From the NCBI GenBank assembly GCA_007570785.1, contig ML661885.1:34947696-35011695 (forward strand): a DNA stretch of 64,000 nucleotides, given 5' to 3'. Each line of letters starts with the position of its first letter. Position 1 is the first letter of the stretch. This document shows, one piece after another, positions 9,795 through 21,770 of the stretch. The notes under the pieces are model-generated. The model was not told the DNA's origin and did no database searches. It saw only the letters and a program-made list of their open reading frames with translations. Made by a program: the position numbers and the translations under genes. This DNA is from Antilocapra americana. Taxonomy: Eukaryota; Chordata; Mammalia; Artiodactyla; Antilocapridae.

Positions 9795-9985
9795 TTCCTC
9801 TGGGCAGGTGGTTATCAAAATTTTATCTTCAGACCAGCAGCAGTAGTGGCAGCATCTAGGATCTTGTAAGAAATAAAAATTCTCAGGCTTAACCTCAGCT
9901 CCATCAGAGGACTGGTGGAACCCAGCAGTCTGTGTTTTAACTAGCTCTCCAGGGGATACTGATGCACTCTTAAGTTGCAGAACTA
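9795..9985 (+). mobile_element. MER5A-like hAT DNA transposon
   Basis: Blocks AGCATCTAGGATCTTGTAAG, AAATTCTCAGGCTTAACCTC, CCCAGCAGTCTGTGTTTTAA and CTCTCCAGGGGATACTGATG follow the MER5A consensus order. A 161-residue antisense open frame overlapping it (9591-10076) is a chance reading across this transposon and the SINE. Confidence 0.6.
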
Positions 9986-10716
9986 CCATAGATCCTAGCA
10001 GATGGTCAATACACAAGAATGTGATGAGTGTCAAGGGGAAGTACGGTAATTCCCAGCTAAAGTAGATAAAGTACAATATCGCTTTTTGGAGGAAGTGACA
10101 ACAGGGACTTGAAGGACTGGTAAAAATAGTACAATGTAGTTAACTGTGACTGAATAAAGTAGGGTTTAAGGGTACTGGGCCAGAAAACAGAAAATGGAAA
10201 GAGGCTGAAGCTAAATTGTGAACATCTAAAGAATGTGGACCTCTTTGTGATTATAGTTGAGGGTCACTGATAGTCACAACACACTTAGGGATATAGTGTG
10301 TTATGGGGAAAATAATTCTGTGCTTCAGTGGAAAGCTATGCAGTGTCTAGAGCACACTCTTCTGGATTATCTGATTTTGATTCTATGGAAGGAGATTTAC
10401 AACTTTGTAAAGTGTAAAAGCTGATAGCTATGCAAAATTATTCTTGTCTATAAACAAAGACATTCTTGTTTTGCAAGTTCTGTCCAAGAGACTTTGAATT
10501 GACTTTCTTCAGCAACAGTGGAAGAGTGTGTCCCCATCTGTACACGCATTCCAATAAGCAATTTCTGTATCTATTTGGATCCCCCTTTAAGTTGGTTGTG
10601 ACATCTTTTTGTAACATCTTATTGCTTCCTTAATTAACGAGTTAAATAAAGTATTTAATATGTTCATTTTTATATCGGTCTCAATGTTACCTTTTTGAGG
10701 GGGAAATTATCCTTAA
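9986..10716. other. No recognised feature
   Basis: No gene or repeat family recognised in roughly 730 bp of ordinary AT-rich sequence. Confidence 0.45.
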
Positions 10717-10726
10717 ATAGTACTCT

Positions 10727-11134
10727 GCCTGGAAGCCACTCCAGTACTCTTGCCTGGAAAATCCCATGGACAGAGGAGCCTGGTAGGCTGCAGTCCATGG
10801 GGTCGCTAAGAGTCTGACATGACTGAGTGACTTCACTTTCACTTTTCACTTTCATGCATTGGAGAAGGAAATGGCAACCCACTCCAGTGTTCTTGCCTGG
10901 AGAATCCCAGGGACGGGGGAGCCTGGTGGGCTGCTGTCTACGGGGTCGCACAGAGTCGGACACGACTGAAGTGACTTAGCAGCAGCAGCAGCAGCAGCTG
11001 CCTGGAGGAGGGCATGGCAACCCACCCCAGTATTCTTGCCTAGAAGAATCCCCATGGACAGAAAAGCCTTGTGAGCTATAGTCTATAGGGTCGCAAAGAG
11101 TTGGACACACAACTGAGTGACTAAGCACAGCAGT
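10727..11134 (+). mobile_element. Composite Bov-A cluster: Bov-A2 nested in a Bov-tA body
   Basis: Three Bov-A body units lie in a row. Units 1 and 2 are joined by TTCACTTTCACTTTTCACTT, the Bov-A2 linker, and end in (AGC)7. Unit 3 follows directly. The whole cluster is flanked by ATAGTACTCT at 10717-10726 and 11135-11144. The inner dimer is flanked by CTGCCTGGA at 10725-10733 and 10998-11006. The simplest reading is a 5'-truncated Bov-tA with a Bov-A2 inserted a few bases from its 5' end. Confidence 0.85.
10978..10998. repeat. (AGC)7 microsatellite in SINE tail
   Basis: Seven AGC units form the 3' tail of the inner Bov-A2. AGC tracts are a known feature of Bov-A2 tails and are often length-polymorphic. 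Confidence 0.9.
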
Positions 11135-11144
11135 ATAGTACTCT

Positions 11145-11487
11145 CTGACCATCTTATTTCTTTATTTTTTTTTAAATATGATGATATTCTTCTAATATAG
11201 CAAAAGGATATATAGTAGTTATTAACTGTATATTTATTAATTTGGGGGCTATGAAACTTTGCATTATGCTTTCTATAAAACTCATCTCCAGTAATAAAGG
11301 TATTTTAGAGCTTTTGAAATATTGTTAGATTTTATGATGATAATTTTAACAGTAGGAAAAACTCTTAGGAAAAACAAGTTGTTCTAATTATAATTCTCCA
11401 GGAAAAGATGATAATATTGTGCTATGCTGTGGCAAAATAAACAAGCTAAGGAGTGGAAGAGGTTTGCAGACAAATCTCAATTATTAG
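11145..11487. other. No recognised feature
   Basis: AT-rich sequence with a short T run near 11164-11172. Nothing recognised. Confidence 0.45.
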
Positions 11488-12326
11488 AGAAATGCAAATC
11501 AAAACTATAATGAGGTATAACCCCACACTCCGTCAGAATGGCCATCATCAAAATATCCACAAATAATAAATGCTGGTGAGGGTATGAGAATACAGAACCC
11601 TCCTACACTGTTGCTGGAAATGTAAATTGGTGCAGCCACTATGAAAAATAGTGTGGCGGTTCCTCAAAAAACTAAAAATAGAGTTGTCATATGATCCAGC
11701 AATCCTACTCCTGGGCCTATATCCATAAAAGGTGAGAACTATTAATTGCAAAACTACATGCACCCCAATGTTCATAGCAGCACTATTTATAAGAGCCGAG
11801 ATATAGAAGAAACATAAATATATACCCACTGATGAATGGATAAAGAAGATGTGGTATATATACACAATATATTGTGTATATTTGCAGCAACATGGATGGA
11901 CCTAGAGATTATGATACCAAGTGAAACAAGTCTGAAAGAGAAAGACAAATACCATGTTATCACTTATGTGTGGAATCTAGAATATGCCACAAGTGGGTTT
12001 ATTTACCAAACAAAAACAGACTCACAGACATAGAAAACAAACTTATGCTTACCAAAGGAAAAGGAAGGGAGTAAATTACGAGCTTGCGATTGGCAGATAA
12101 AAACTCTTCTATTTAAAATAGATAGACAACAAGGTCCTACTGTTCCCTATCACAGGGAACTATAGTCAATATCTTATAATAATAATGGAAAGAAAATGAA
12201 AAAGAAAATATCTCTATACAGATATTAATATATAGACAGAATATATCTGAATCACTTTGCTCCACATCAGAACTAACACAACACTGTTAAGTCAGTGATA
12301 CTTCAATAAAAAAAGAAAAGCTCATA
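11488..12326 (+). mobile_element. L1 LINE 3' end (ORF2 C-terminus and 3' UTR), decayed
   Basis: Sense L1: TAGAGAAATGCAAATCAAAA, AATAAATGCTGGTGAGGGTA, CCTACACTGTTGCTGGAAAT, TATGATCCAGCAATCCTACT and GAATGGATAAAGAAGATGTG encode the ORF2 C-terminal region. A 3' UTR follows, ending CAATAAAAAAAGAAAAG near 12326. The frame is broken by several stops. 5'-truncated. The 105-residue antisense frame at 11548-11865 is its shadow. Confidence 0.9.
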
Positions 12327-13837
12327 GTTTAACTAACAGGTTTTTAAGGGCTAATGAGCAATATAGAAAATTTCATGAGAGGCTGTTTTCATGGAAAGAA
12401 CAGAGAAAGAAAGACTAGGTGACTGGCCATCTACCAGGAAGAATAGGAAGCGGGAGAAAAAAAGATCGTTAAGTCAAAATAAAAACCCACAGACATCTAA
12501 CAAAGCAGCTTCTTATAAACAGAAGACTCTCGGGGCACAACCTAAATTACAGAAGTGTAAGGAGCAGCACCTGAGAGTCAGTCATTCTCTGATTCACAGT
12601 CAGCACCCAGATTCCCTTCACTGTCCATTATTCATTTATTCCTCCAAATACACATTCATCAAAGGAAAACCTTAGATCTTCTAAGTTATGCCATCAAACC
12701 CAAGCCAGTAGACCAAATACAGCGCCACGCTGGGAAAACTACTGTGGTTCAAATGGGAAGGTTTCTGGAAGCACCTAGCTCTCTCATCCTGTGACTCACT
12801 CTACAAAAACAAAGCATCCACCAGACCAGTCAGGCATCGGTTGTTCATCTGTAAACAGTATAATATCTGCATCTGGGGATGCTGCCAGAGTTCATTAGTT
12901 AGTCTTGGAGAACCACTCTTCGGTGTCTACAGAAAGGAGCCAGAAAATATAAGACATATCGCCACAAATACTGCCATTTAATAAGCTGCAAAAGCACTTG
13001 GCTTCTCTTTTTAATAGCTCGTGGAATTCTCTTTTACTCTCTTTTCCAGAAATAAAAAAATGATATGCTTTTCAGTGGTTAAATACATGAAGGGTTTATA
13101 AGATGTTGAAAGGAATGCCTTTCTATATGACAAATACACACCAGCTTAAAGGGTTTCCTATTGATCACGTAACATCCAAGGACCTTAGTCTGCACTTACA
13201 AGCATGGACTCTACAGTACAGGACTCTCTATTAAATGCCTGATGTAGCTCAACACTCCATCAGTCAACCATTAAACTGAAGAATGCCACAAGAGAGGAAA
13301 CATGGGGAGAGATCAGAGGCATCACCAACTGCTTTTTCTTATTTTTAAATACAACAAAGGCATTAAATCTAAGACCAACAGCCCAAAGTATTCACAAAGC
13401 ATAACATCTACCACAGAATCAATTTTGAGAAAGGGAGCGTGGCAGATTTTTTTAAGTCTTCTGGCTTTTACCAGGACTATATCTAAAATTGCCCACAGAC
13501 CAAAAAATATGTGCTATTATTTAAATCCTTTGAAGAAAACAGCATCCTGTTAAATGATTAACCCTTTTCACTATAAGAAACTTCTTTTAGTTATTTCTAC
13601 AATTTCTAGGGCATAAGTTCATTATTTTGATATTTTAAAAAAATGTACGAAATATTCTAACACATTGAAAAGAAGATACAAGAGCATAATAACTACTAGG
13701 ACAATTTGAACCATTTCCAAGATTTTACCACATTAATATCACTTACTGCTACTGTCTTTGCCAAAATGTTTTAAAGCAAATTCCAGCCATATTATTTCAC
13801 CCCTATATATCTTGGTATACATGTCTACATTTTAAAA
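12327..13837. other. No firm feature; possible very old LINE remnant at the right
   Basis: About 1.5 kb with no credible gene. The right end (about 13600-13830), with AAAGCAAATTCCAGCCATAT and a CACCCCTATATATCTTGG-type block, faintly resembles an old LINE 3' UTR. The 94- and 83-residue open frames at 12391 and 13302 match no family I know. Confidence 0.4.
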
Positions 13838-13844
13838 GATTTGG

Positions 13845-14030
13845 GAACTTCCTTTGTGGTCCAGTGGCTAGGACTCCGTGCTACCAGTGGAGTGGCCTGG
13901 GTTCGATCTCTGGCTGGGGAACAAGATCCCATATGCCACAACAAAGATCAAAGATCCCAGGTACCTCACCTAAGACCTGGTGCCACCACATAAATGAATA
14001 AATAAAATATAAAAAAGCGATAAAATAAGC
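13845..14030 (+). mobile_element. CHR-type tRNA SINE (sense)
   Basis: Head GGAACTTCCTTTGTGGTCCA, B-box-like GGTTCGATCTC, then CTGGCTGGGGAACAAGATCC, and an AAATGAATAAATAAAATA-type tail. A weak 7-bp repeat GATTTGG flanks it (13838-13844 and 14031-14037). The head keeps both pol III boxes in recognisable form. Confidence 0.82.
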
Positions 14031-14064
14031 GATTTGGACATTCATCATTAACCATCAGGTGCCT

Positions 14065-14545
14065 TTCTGTTGTTGTTCAGTCTCTCAGTCATGTATGACT
14101 CTTTGAGACCTCATGGACTGCAGCACGCCAGGCCACCCTGTCCATCACCAACTCCCGGAGCTTGCTCAAACTCATGTCCATCAAGTTGGTGATGACATCC
14201 AACCATCTCATCCTCTGTCGTCCCCTTATCCTCCTGCCTTCAATCTTTCCCAGCATCAGGGTCTTTTCCAATGAGTCAGCTCTTCGCATCAGGTGGCCAA
14301 AGTATTGGAGCTTCAGCTTTAACATCAGTCCTTCCAATGATATTCAGGGTTGATTTCCTTTAGTATTGACTGGTTTGATCTCCTTGCAGTCCAGGGACTC
14401 TCAAGAGTCTTCTCCAGCACCACTGTTCAAAAGCACCAATTCTTCAGCTCAGCTTCCTTTATGGGCCAATTCTCACATCCATACATGACTACTGGAAAAA
14501 CCATAGCTTTGACTATATGGACCTTTGTTGGAACCTTTGATAGGT
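14065..14545 (-). mobile_element. BovB LINE 3' end (antisense), 5'-truncated
   Basis: Antisense BovB: TTCAGTCTCTCAGTCATGTA at the left (the element's 3' end), then TCCATCACCAACTCCCGGAG, GGTGGCCAAAGTATTGGAGC, TCCTTGCAGTCCAGGGACTC and CTGGAAAAACCATAGCTTTG. The minus strand encodes [20 protein letters not shown], the conserved BovB C-terminal phrase, in an 82-residue open stretch. Truncated upstream near 14545. Confidence 0.92.
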
Positions 14546-14700
14546 TCCCTTATCACACCTAATAAAATTAGCATTCAGAAGCCCAGAACTAGTCCATGCC
14601 CAATTTCTCCAATAAGTGAAGAAGTCTTTTTGCACTTGGCTTGTGGAATCACAATCCAAACAAGATCTACCTATTACAATTAGTTCAGTCTCTAGGCATC

Positions 14701-14862
14701 TAGACCGGTGCTTTGCAAACTCTAATGTGCAAATGAAACACTTAGGGATCTTAAGATTCAGTAAGACTCGGGGCAGGATGTGAGATATCGTCTGTCTAGG
14801 TGGTGTCAGTGCTGCTGGACTCAAAATGGACCATATTTGAAGCAGTAAGATACAAGCAAAGG
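14701..14862 (+). mobile_element. MER5A/B-like hAT DNA transposon
   Basis: GACCGGTGCTTTGCAAACTC, AATGTGCAAATGAAACACTT and GTCAGTGCTGCTGGACTC, ending GACCATATTTGAAGCAGTAA, matches MER5-class phrasing including both ends. It falls inside a 124-residue antisense open frame, which is therefore not a gene. Confidence 0.55.
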
Positions 14863-15144
14863 CTCTGCTGGTGTTTGTTTTGTGCATGCCAATGGCTCAT
14901 TGCAGAAACAGGTCACTGATGCTGGGCTATAGCCCATGGTCTGAATTTCCATGTCTGTCTCCATTTGACATTATTTAAGTTTTTCCTCTTCTAATACTGT
15001 TAGTTTCTGTGAATAACGTTTGCTCTAAACCCTGAATAGATTCAATCTCACCTCCTTCCATATGAATATCTTAAGGAGTATTATTTGATTCAAACTACTA
15101 TTCAATCTGTATGAATATCACATGCTTTATGGCAACTGCTGTGT

Positions 15145-15350
15145 TAAATGGCTGGTTCTAGAGGCAGATTTCTATGATTCAACCTCACTTCTACCACTTA
15201 CTATTTATATAACTTGGGAAAAGTTAATTTTTCCCAAGACTCAGTTTTCTTATCTGTAAAATGAGTATAATAACTCTCTCCTCTTATAGAGTAACCGAAG
15301 AATGACATGTGGCATTTGTTCGAGAAATGTAAGCTATTATTATTGATTAT
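15145..15350 (+). mobile_element. MIR SINE (sense), near full length
   Basis: CAACCTCACTTCTACCACTT, ATAACTTGGGAAAAGTTAAT, CTCAGTTTTCTTATCTGTAA then AATGAGTATAATAACTCTCT follows the MIR core exactly in order and continues to the 3' half. Confidence 0.75.
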
Positions 15351-17197
15351 GTAATTTTTTATTCCAAGTTAAAATATTTCAGTTTCTGGGACTTTCTTCT
15401 AAGTTCTAAAACTAACTCCTCGGTTCTTTGTTCATGTTAGGCTCCCCTAGAAATCAGCTATAGATTTTCTCTTCTTTGGTGCAGTACAGGCTATAGAACT
15501 GGGCAGGATTCTAAGGGGGGAAGTATTGTTTTTGGAGGATTTCCTTTCCATGCCTTTTCAGGGTATCATAACTAGAAATAAGACTTCAAAAAATATTAGA
15601 TCAACTCATCAAGTAAGTCTTTCAAAAAGCATTAGTTCTTGGCAGTTATTAATAAAAATTTAGGTCATAAAATATGAAACCTCCCAAATCACCCATCTTA
15701 AGTGGATACTGTAAAACTAAGGAAACTTGTTGTTCATGCATATAAATCTTATACAAAGTATAGAACTTTTTGCACATTATCAGTAATAACTGTTTTGATA
15801 CTAGGACTAGGGTTTAGTCAGAGAACAAATCTTCAGGATTACTGAAGTTGAGTTGATGGGACACTCTGATATTTCCTTATCTCTCTTTTAGCTTGTGAAG
15901 TTTGAAGAGAAGCCCCAAATTAAACTTGATACTTTGAGAAATCTAAGAAGCTAGGGAAGAAAGCCTAGGTTAATCCATAACAGCACAGTGCATTCTGATT
16001 TTTTTTTTATGAGTGACTATATATATGAACACAACTCATGATTTATATGGACAAGAAGTCTGCAGCGGTAAATTGAAGCCATGACTTGTAAATTATTCCT
16101 TCTTTTATAATAAATTCCATCAACACAGAGTCACTTAAGAGTCATCTTTCATTGCAAGCAGGCAGTGGTGCAGATGATCAGGGCCAAAAATAAATGAGGC
16201 AAGGAGCCCAGAATTGTTCTACACTTTGCTCTTTTTCCTTTTTTTTTTTTTGAGCTTAATTTTCTCAAATGTCTTTCCTATGAGACAATGAATGTATTTG
16301 TTTCAGAGATGTATTCTCTTAGTTTAATGATATGGAGAGCAAGATAAGAAGATAGAATTGGCAAAGAATACTAGCAGCAAACCAAAATAATTGAAGAGAA
16401 TAGTTTGAAAGTCAATTACTTTTGAAGAGTTATTTGCAAGACAGCCGTATGGTAACAGAGGAGTAGTGACATTACCATAATTTTACAATTATGTAGTGTT
16501 TGGGAATCAATATTTACATGTGATACAAGTAAAGAAAAACTAGAAATCATATGGTAGACTATAAAACTATGTCTAACTTAACAAAACAGTAAAAATTTAA
16601 ATGAAAAATAGGTGGTATATAAAAAGTGCTCCCCCTTTTTTCTGGAGCTATAATATACACACATCCACATATAACACTTAAAAACACATGCAATATATAC
16701 ATACACACATACATGTACACACACATACACACAGCACCTAAACCAAAACAATACAGTATAAGCATTAGCTAACAATGACAATCCACCTATTATCAGATAA
16801 TAGAACATCATATTGGACCATTCGTTTCGTTTTTCAGACATTTGATTCATTTATCCTGAAATTACTGATTCAAAGCCAAACATAAAAAGGAATTAGATGG
16901 AATAAGTCTACTTAGAAACAAGGTTGAATTTTATTAAAATTAAAATTTAGAATTTAGGCCACAGAAATTTTCCACATCATCCATATAAAGATAAAGGCAC
17001 AGAAGATGTATTATGTGACCCACCACCCACAATGGATGCCACTGCAAAGCTAGGTATGTACTTATGTGATCACATTTGAAAGCAGTATCTGTTTCCACAT
17101 TAAGCATGAACATCATTATTTTATTCTCCCCAACCTTTTATTAAAATTTGAATGGTGGGCCTAATTGGATCATGTTGTATGTTTCTTCATTCTTAAC
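15351..17197. other. No recognised feature over 1.8 kb; degenerate CA-rich tract inside
   Basis: No gene or firm repeat family. A degenerate ACAC/ACAT tract lies at 16660-16735 and produces the valine/cysteine/tyrosine-rich antisense open frames there (68 and 90 residues), which are low-complexity artefacts. A T12 run sits near 16238-16251. Confidence 0.5.
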
Positions 17198-17206
17198 ATT
17201 TGCAAG

Positions 17207-17456
17207 GACTTCCCTAGTGGTCTAGTGCTTAAGAATCCGCCTGCCAATGCAGGGGACATGGGTTTCATCCCTGTTCCAGGAAGTTTCCACAACTCCTGAA
17301 ACTCATGCCTAGAGCTCATGTCCCGAACAAGAGAAGCTATTGCAGTGAGAAGTCCATGTATTGCAACTAGATAGTAGACCCCGCTCATTGCAACTAGAGA
17401 AAGCCCGCACACAGCAATGAAGACACAGCACAGCCAAAAATAAATAAATAAATAAT
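17207..17456 (+). mobile_element. Long CHR-1-type SINE (sense) with TSD
   Basis: Long form of the CHR SINE: head GACTTCCCTAGTGGTCTAGT, GTTTCATCCCTGTTCCAGGA, the repeated GCAACTAGA-type body (GAACAAGAGAAGCTATTGCA, CAACTAGAGAAAGCCCGCAC), and the tail AATAAATAAATAAATAAT. Flanked by ATTTGCAAG (17198-17206) and ATTTACAAG (17457-17465), 8 of 9 identical. Confidence 0.85.
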
Positions 17457-17523
17457 ATTTACAAGATCTATATTTCCTAGGAAACCTTTTGCTTTCCCAA
17501 ACTGTATTTAGTTTTAGTTTTAG

Positions 17524-17735
17524 TGAAAGTATTCATCTCTTAGTTGTGTCTAATTCTTCGCGACCCCATGGATTGCAGCTTGCCAGGCTCCTGTGTTCAT
17601 GGGATTTCTCCAGGCAAGAATACTAGAGTGGGTTGCCATTCCCTTCTCCAGGGGATCTTCCCCACCCAGAGATCAAACCTAGGTTTCCCACATTGCCATA
17701 GGATTCCTTACCATCTGAGCCACCAGGAAAACCTG
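17524..17735 (-). mobile_element. Bov-tA SINE (antisense)
   Basis: Antisense Bov-tA with TAATTCTTCGCGACCCCATG, CAAGAATACTAGAGTGGGTT and the reversed head TACCATCTGAGCCACCAGGA. Boundaries are approximate; the flanking TTTAGTTTTAG-like repeats are suggestive but not a clean TSD. Confidence 0.9.
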
Positions 17736-18110
17736 TTTAGGTTTAGGGACCATGTCAATAACATTTTCTCAATAAATGTAGACATTTTCTGTTTTCTTGT
17801 CTAGCATATGAACTAGAATATTCCCAGTGCTACTGTCTTATTTCAGTTTCCAAACTTCAAGTCTTTAGCATATTTTTTTGCAGTGTATTCCGATGAGAAG
17901 CATCACATTATATAATGTGTCATAATAAATAGCAGACATAGCAATTTCTTTAGAAAACTTTACTGAAGGAGATTTTCAGATGGTGATTAAATCATTGCAT
18001 CAGTAATATGTCCCCAAGTAAAAGTATGTTGAAAGTGATTGAACATTTATGTTTTTATTTAGGCTCTTATCTTTCTTACTAGACTGATTATGATCTTCTA
18101 TGACATGATC

Positions 18111-18170
18111 TAGCTCATTCCTGGCACACATAAGCCAGTCAATAAATATTTTTGAATGAATTAAATGAAA
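18111..18170 (+). mobile_element. MIR/L2-like 3' end fragment
   Basis: CTCATTCCTGGCACACATAA then CAGTCAATAAATATTTTTGA and ATGAATTAAATGAA resembles the shared 3' end of MIR and L2 (CCTGGCACATAGTAGGCGCTCAATAAATATTTGTTGAATGAAT). Short, so the family is not decided. Confidence 0.4.
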
Positions 18171-18537
18171 AAATATCAATAGACACAATGAAAATATATC
18201 AATGTTCATTAAGTGCTCCAGTCTAGACTCATAGCCATGAAATAGTCTGCCTTTAACAATTCAATTTATAACTACTTAAAATTAAAGCCACAAAGACATT
18301 TTGATATTTATGAGAGTGTGTACCCCAAAAAGAGTACTAGATAAATGCAAAACAAGCTGCATAAGAGTTCAAGGATGACTCTAAAATTACTTAATTTGTC
18401 TTCTTAATTTCATGTTCCATCCATATTTACAAAAACAATGGTTGTTAACATCCTCACATTATGGTATCAAGAATCACTATAAAGTAGTCGTGAGATGTGA
18501 GAAAACTACAGGTTGTAACTGTGTAGGTGTAGTTACT

Positions 18538-18703
18538 ACTGTTGTTTAGTTGCTAAATACTGTCATAATACTGTTTCAGATGGCAAGAATACTGGAGTGG
18601 GTTGCCATTTCCTTCTCCAGGGGATCTTCCTGATCCAGGGATTGAACCCACATCTCCTGCAATAGCAGGCAGATTCTTTACCACTGAGCCACCAGGGAAG
18701 CCC
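18538..18703 (-). mobile_element. Bov-tA SINE (antisense), internally deleted
   Basis: The right two-thirds are typical (CAAGAATACTGGAGTGGGTT to GAGCCACCAGGGAAGCCC). The left part keeps only GTTGTTTAGTTGCTAAATAC, so about 60 bp of body around the GACCCCATGGACTG block is missing. Confidence 0.85.
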
Positions 18704-18822
18704 GTGGACATGTAGACTCTGGTCTAAAAAACTTCAGACATTTCCACAATCTTCCAGCTCTCGTTCCTGCCCCATATCTCTTACCACTCACATGTTAATC
18801 TTCTCTCCCTTTCATTCTTGAA

Positions 18823-19843
18823 GCTGTTGCTTAGCCACTCATATGTGTCAGACTCTTTGCGACCCCGTGGACTGCAGCATACCAGGCTTCTCTGTCCTTC
18901 ATCATCTCTTGGAGTTTGCTCAAACTCATGTCCATTGAATCAATGATACCATCCAACCATCTCATCCTCTGTTACTCGCTTCTCCTGCCCTTAATCTTTC
19001 TCAGCATCAAGGTCTTTTCCAATGAGTTGGTTCTTTGCATCAGGTGGCCAAAGTATTGGAGCATCAGCTTCAGCATCAGTCCTTTCAATGAATACTCAGG
19101 ACTGATTTTCTTTATGATTGACTGGTTGATCTCCTTGCAGTCCAAGGAATTCTCAAGAATCTTCTCCAGCACCACATTTCAAAAGCATCAATTCTTTAGG
19201 TGCTCAGCCTTAGTTATGGTCTAACTACCACATCTGTAAAAGACTACTGGAAAAACCATAGCTTGACTAGATGAACCTTTTTCGGCAAAGTGATGTCTCT
19301 TCTTTTTAATACACTGTCTAGGTTGGTTACAGCTTTTCTTCTAAGGAGCAAGTGTATTTTAATTTCATGGCTGCAGTTACCATCTGCAGTGACTCTCGAG
19401 CCCAAGAAAATAAAGTCTGTCACTATTTCCACTTTTTCCCCATCTATTTGCCATGAAATGATGGGACCAGATGCCATGATCTTAGTTTTGAATGTTGAGT
19501 TTTAAGTCAGTCTTTTCATGCTTCTCCTTCATCTTCATCAAGAGGCTCTTTAGTTCCTCTTTGCTTCTTGCCATTAGGGTAGTGTCATCTGCATATCTGA
19601 GATTATTGATATTTCTCTTAGCAATCTTGATTCCAGCTTGAGCTTCACTCAGCCCAGTATCTCACATGATGTACTCTGCATAGAATTTAAATAAGCAAGG
19701 TGACAAGATACAGCCTTGATGTACTCCTTTCCCAATTTTGAACCAATTTGTTGTTCCATGTCCAGTTTTAACTGTTGCTTCTTGACCTGAACACAGGTGT
19801 CTCAGGAGGCAGATAAGGCAGTCTGGTATTCCTGTATTTGTCT
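18823..19843 (-). mobile_element. BovB LINE, last 1 kb (antisense)
   Basis: Antisense BovB from its 3' end (left) into the RT domain. The minus strand encodes, in broken frames, GQEATVKTGHGTTNWFKIGK and GVHQGCILSPCLF (RT motif B region), AEYIM, then MASGPIISWQIDGEKVEIVT and the C-terminal [12 protein letters not shown] phrase. The YADD region is covered by GCATATCTGAGATTATTGAT on the plus strand. Truncated near 19843. Frameshifts and stops make it non-functional. Confidence 0.92.
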
Positions 19844-21770
19844 TTGACATATTTAATCAGCAATTTCTCCTCCTTCCATGACTTCCATGTCTGATAACCA
19901 TTACCTCTGATCCAGAAGATCCTTGCTCTCTTGACCTTGTGGTATATTCTTCCAGGCTTCACACTTGAGATTAGGTCCCATTTCACACAGCAAAAGGTCA
20001 AAATAAAATCTTTCAGTGGACTGGTCTAATTTTTTCTTGAGCATAATGCTACAGGTTACTTCCAAAAATTTCCATTTAACTGTCCTGCCCATTTATTGAA
20101 TACTGGATTAACTCTGGTCCCTGTATAAACAAGAGGCCAATGGCTTTCTACCCATCTCCACTCTGCCCCAGGTTCTTAAGATAGCTCCTGAGTAAAATAA
20201 AACAGTCCAGGAAGTTAAAAACAAAAAGAAAACTTCTGGGTAGTGATCTCAAATCTTTCAGTGAAATAAATGTCTTTACTAATCTCAAGTCTATCTGAGC
20301 TCTTAAGAGTCTGGATATTTTTATTAGTTAGTAGTATTGGTACAGAGCTCTGCTGTTCCTGATATCTTTCATTGATAAGCTGTTTGGCTATTTCTGAATC
20401 TGGATCTATAAGAGAAGGTTATTGTGTGGATGGCTTCAGGATATTAGTTAGCTCATCTCTGGCTTTTAACCTTAATTCTAATTTTGATTACATGCTAATA
20501 CTCTTGAAACTAAAATTTTTTACACATGGTTCCATTGAAAAATGCTTTTCACCATAGACAAAGGATAAATGCTTTTTCACTAGAAAATTCTGAAGTTCTT
20601 GTAATATTGAACAGACAAAAAATTATACCATTTGGTTTACTTTTAAAATTCAGTCCCCTACTCCCACTGTTTTGTCTGGGGGGCAAAAATCTCTTTTTCA
20701 AGCCAACTATTCACATAAGAGATTTCTAGGTAGAAATATTTTAACTGTCTTATCCTACACCAGGCATATTTGACTCATCTTTTAAGGTACTCCAAGACCG
20801 CATTTGTATTGTGCAACGGGCTGAATGGCAAGAGTTCACAGAGGTCATGTAAGAATGTAAGATGTTAGAATAGTCTGCAGCTGTTGTGTTTTAAGGTTAA
20901 TTTTCTATTACCTATTGGTATATTTTTAAAATGCCCACCATGGATTTTTAAATAATTTATGTTTATTTTATTGTCACCAATGACCAAAGCAGAAAGGCAT
21001 GCATTACAGCCTCCTTCTAAAACATACAGCTCTTTCCCTTCTATTTATATGCCATTTATATTTCTATATTACATTTTGCTTTTCGATTTGCTGAAATTCT
21101 CATTCATTTTCCCCTCACCAATGCTGCTCTGTCCAAGACTACTAACTATCCATTCTGCCCTTCTTCCTTCTTGATTCTATTTGGGATGACAGTGTGTTTA
21201 GCAAAAAAGCTAATTTTTCACTTTCTTTTTCCAGGTAGTTCTGTGACACAGTTCTAGAAACTAAGATGGAAGCAGAAGTCTGCTATAAGTTTTTCTTCAC
21301 TGATATGGGTGTTGTCCCTTTCTGCCTGGTACCTTCCTCCTATCTGAAAGATGGATGTGATGGCAAGAGCTATAGTAGCTCACAGAGAACCATGAGGAAA
21401 AGGCTAAGGAAATTTCAAAGCAACATCAGCTTGACATCCTAAACTTATACCAGTGATTGCCTATTTCTGGACTTCTTTACATAGGAGAAAAATACAGCTT
21501 TGTATGTTTAGATAAGTATCATCAGAAGTCTTCACTCACAGACAAAAGCAACTCATCACTTCCAGAGTAGGAGTTTGAATTTAGGTTCTCAGTTTCCAGC
21601 TCTGTAATCTCTCCACTGTCTCTTTTAGATTATGATGTCTGCTGATCCTAGACTTGTTCTAGGATGCTAGAATTTGACTTGTTCCTTTACCTAGCACCCA
21701 TGAAATACAGCACTCAATATCAAGTTTAAGCATAAAAAAAAGATAGTATCACATTTTGTACTTTAATTGG
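19844..21770. other. No recognised feature over 1.9 kb
   Basis: Beyond the BovB truncation I cannot assign this stretch. Two short overlapping antisense frames (19768-20001 and 19901-20092) match nothing I know. No RNA gene is visible. The 21240-21450 part looks like ordinary single-copy sequence. Confidence 0.45.

Noticed and set aside
9591..10076. 161-residue antisense open frame
   Set aside because: Spans a Bov-tA and a MER5A-like transposon in antisense. Chance reading.
10727..11134. CRISPR-like array (three similar units)
   Set aside because: The units are Bov-A SINE bodies with ruminant TSDs in an animal genome; no short spacers of even length.
14513..14887. 124-residue antisense open frame
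   Set aside because: Overlaps a MER5-type DNA transposon; no protein similarity recognised.
16559..16850. Cys/Val/Tyr-rich 68- and 90-residue open frames
   Set aside because: Low-complexity translation of a degenerate CA/TG tract.
19844..20092. Extension of the BovB or a retroviral pol remnant
   Set aside because: The antisense frames there do not match BovB upstream of the truncation, and I see no retroviral motif. Left unassigned.
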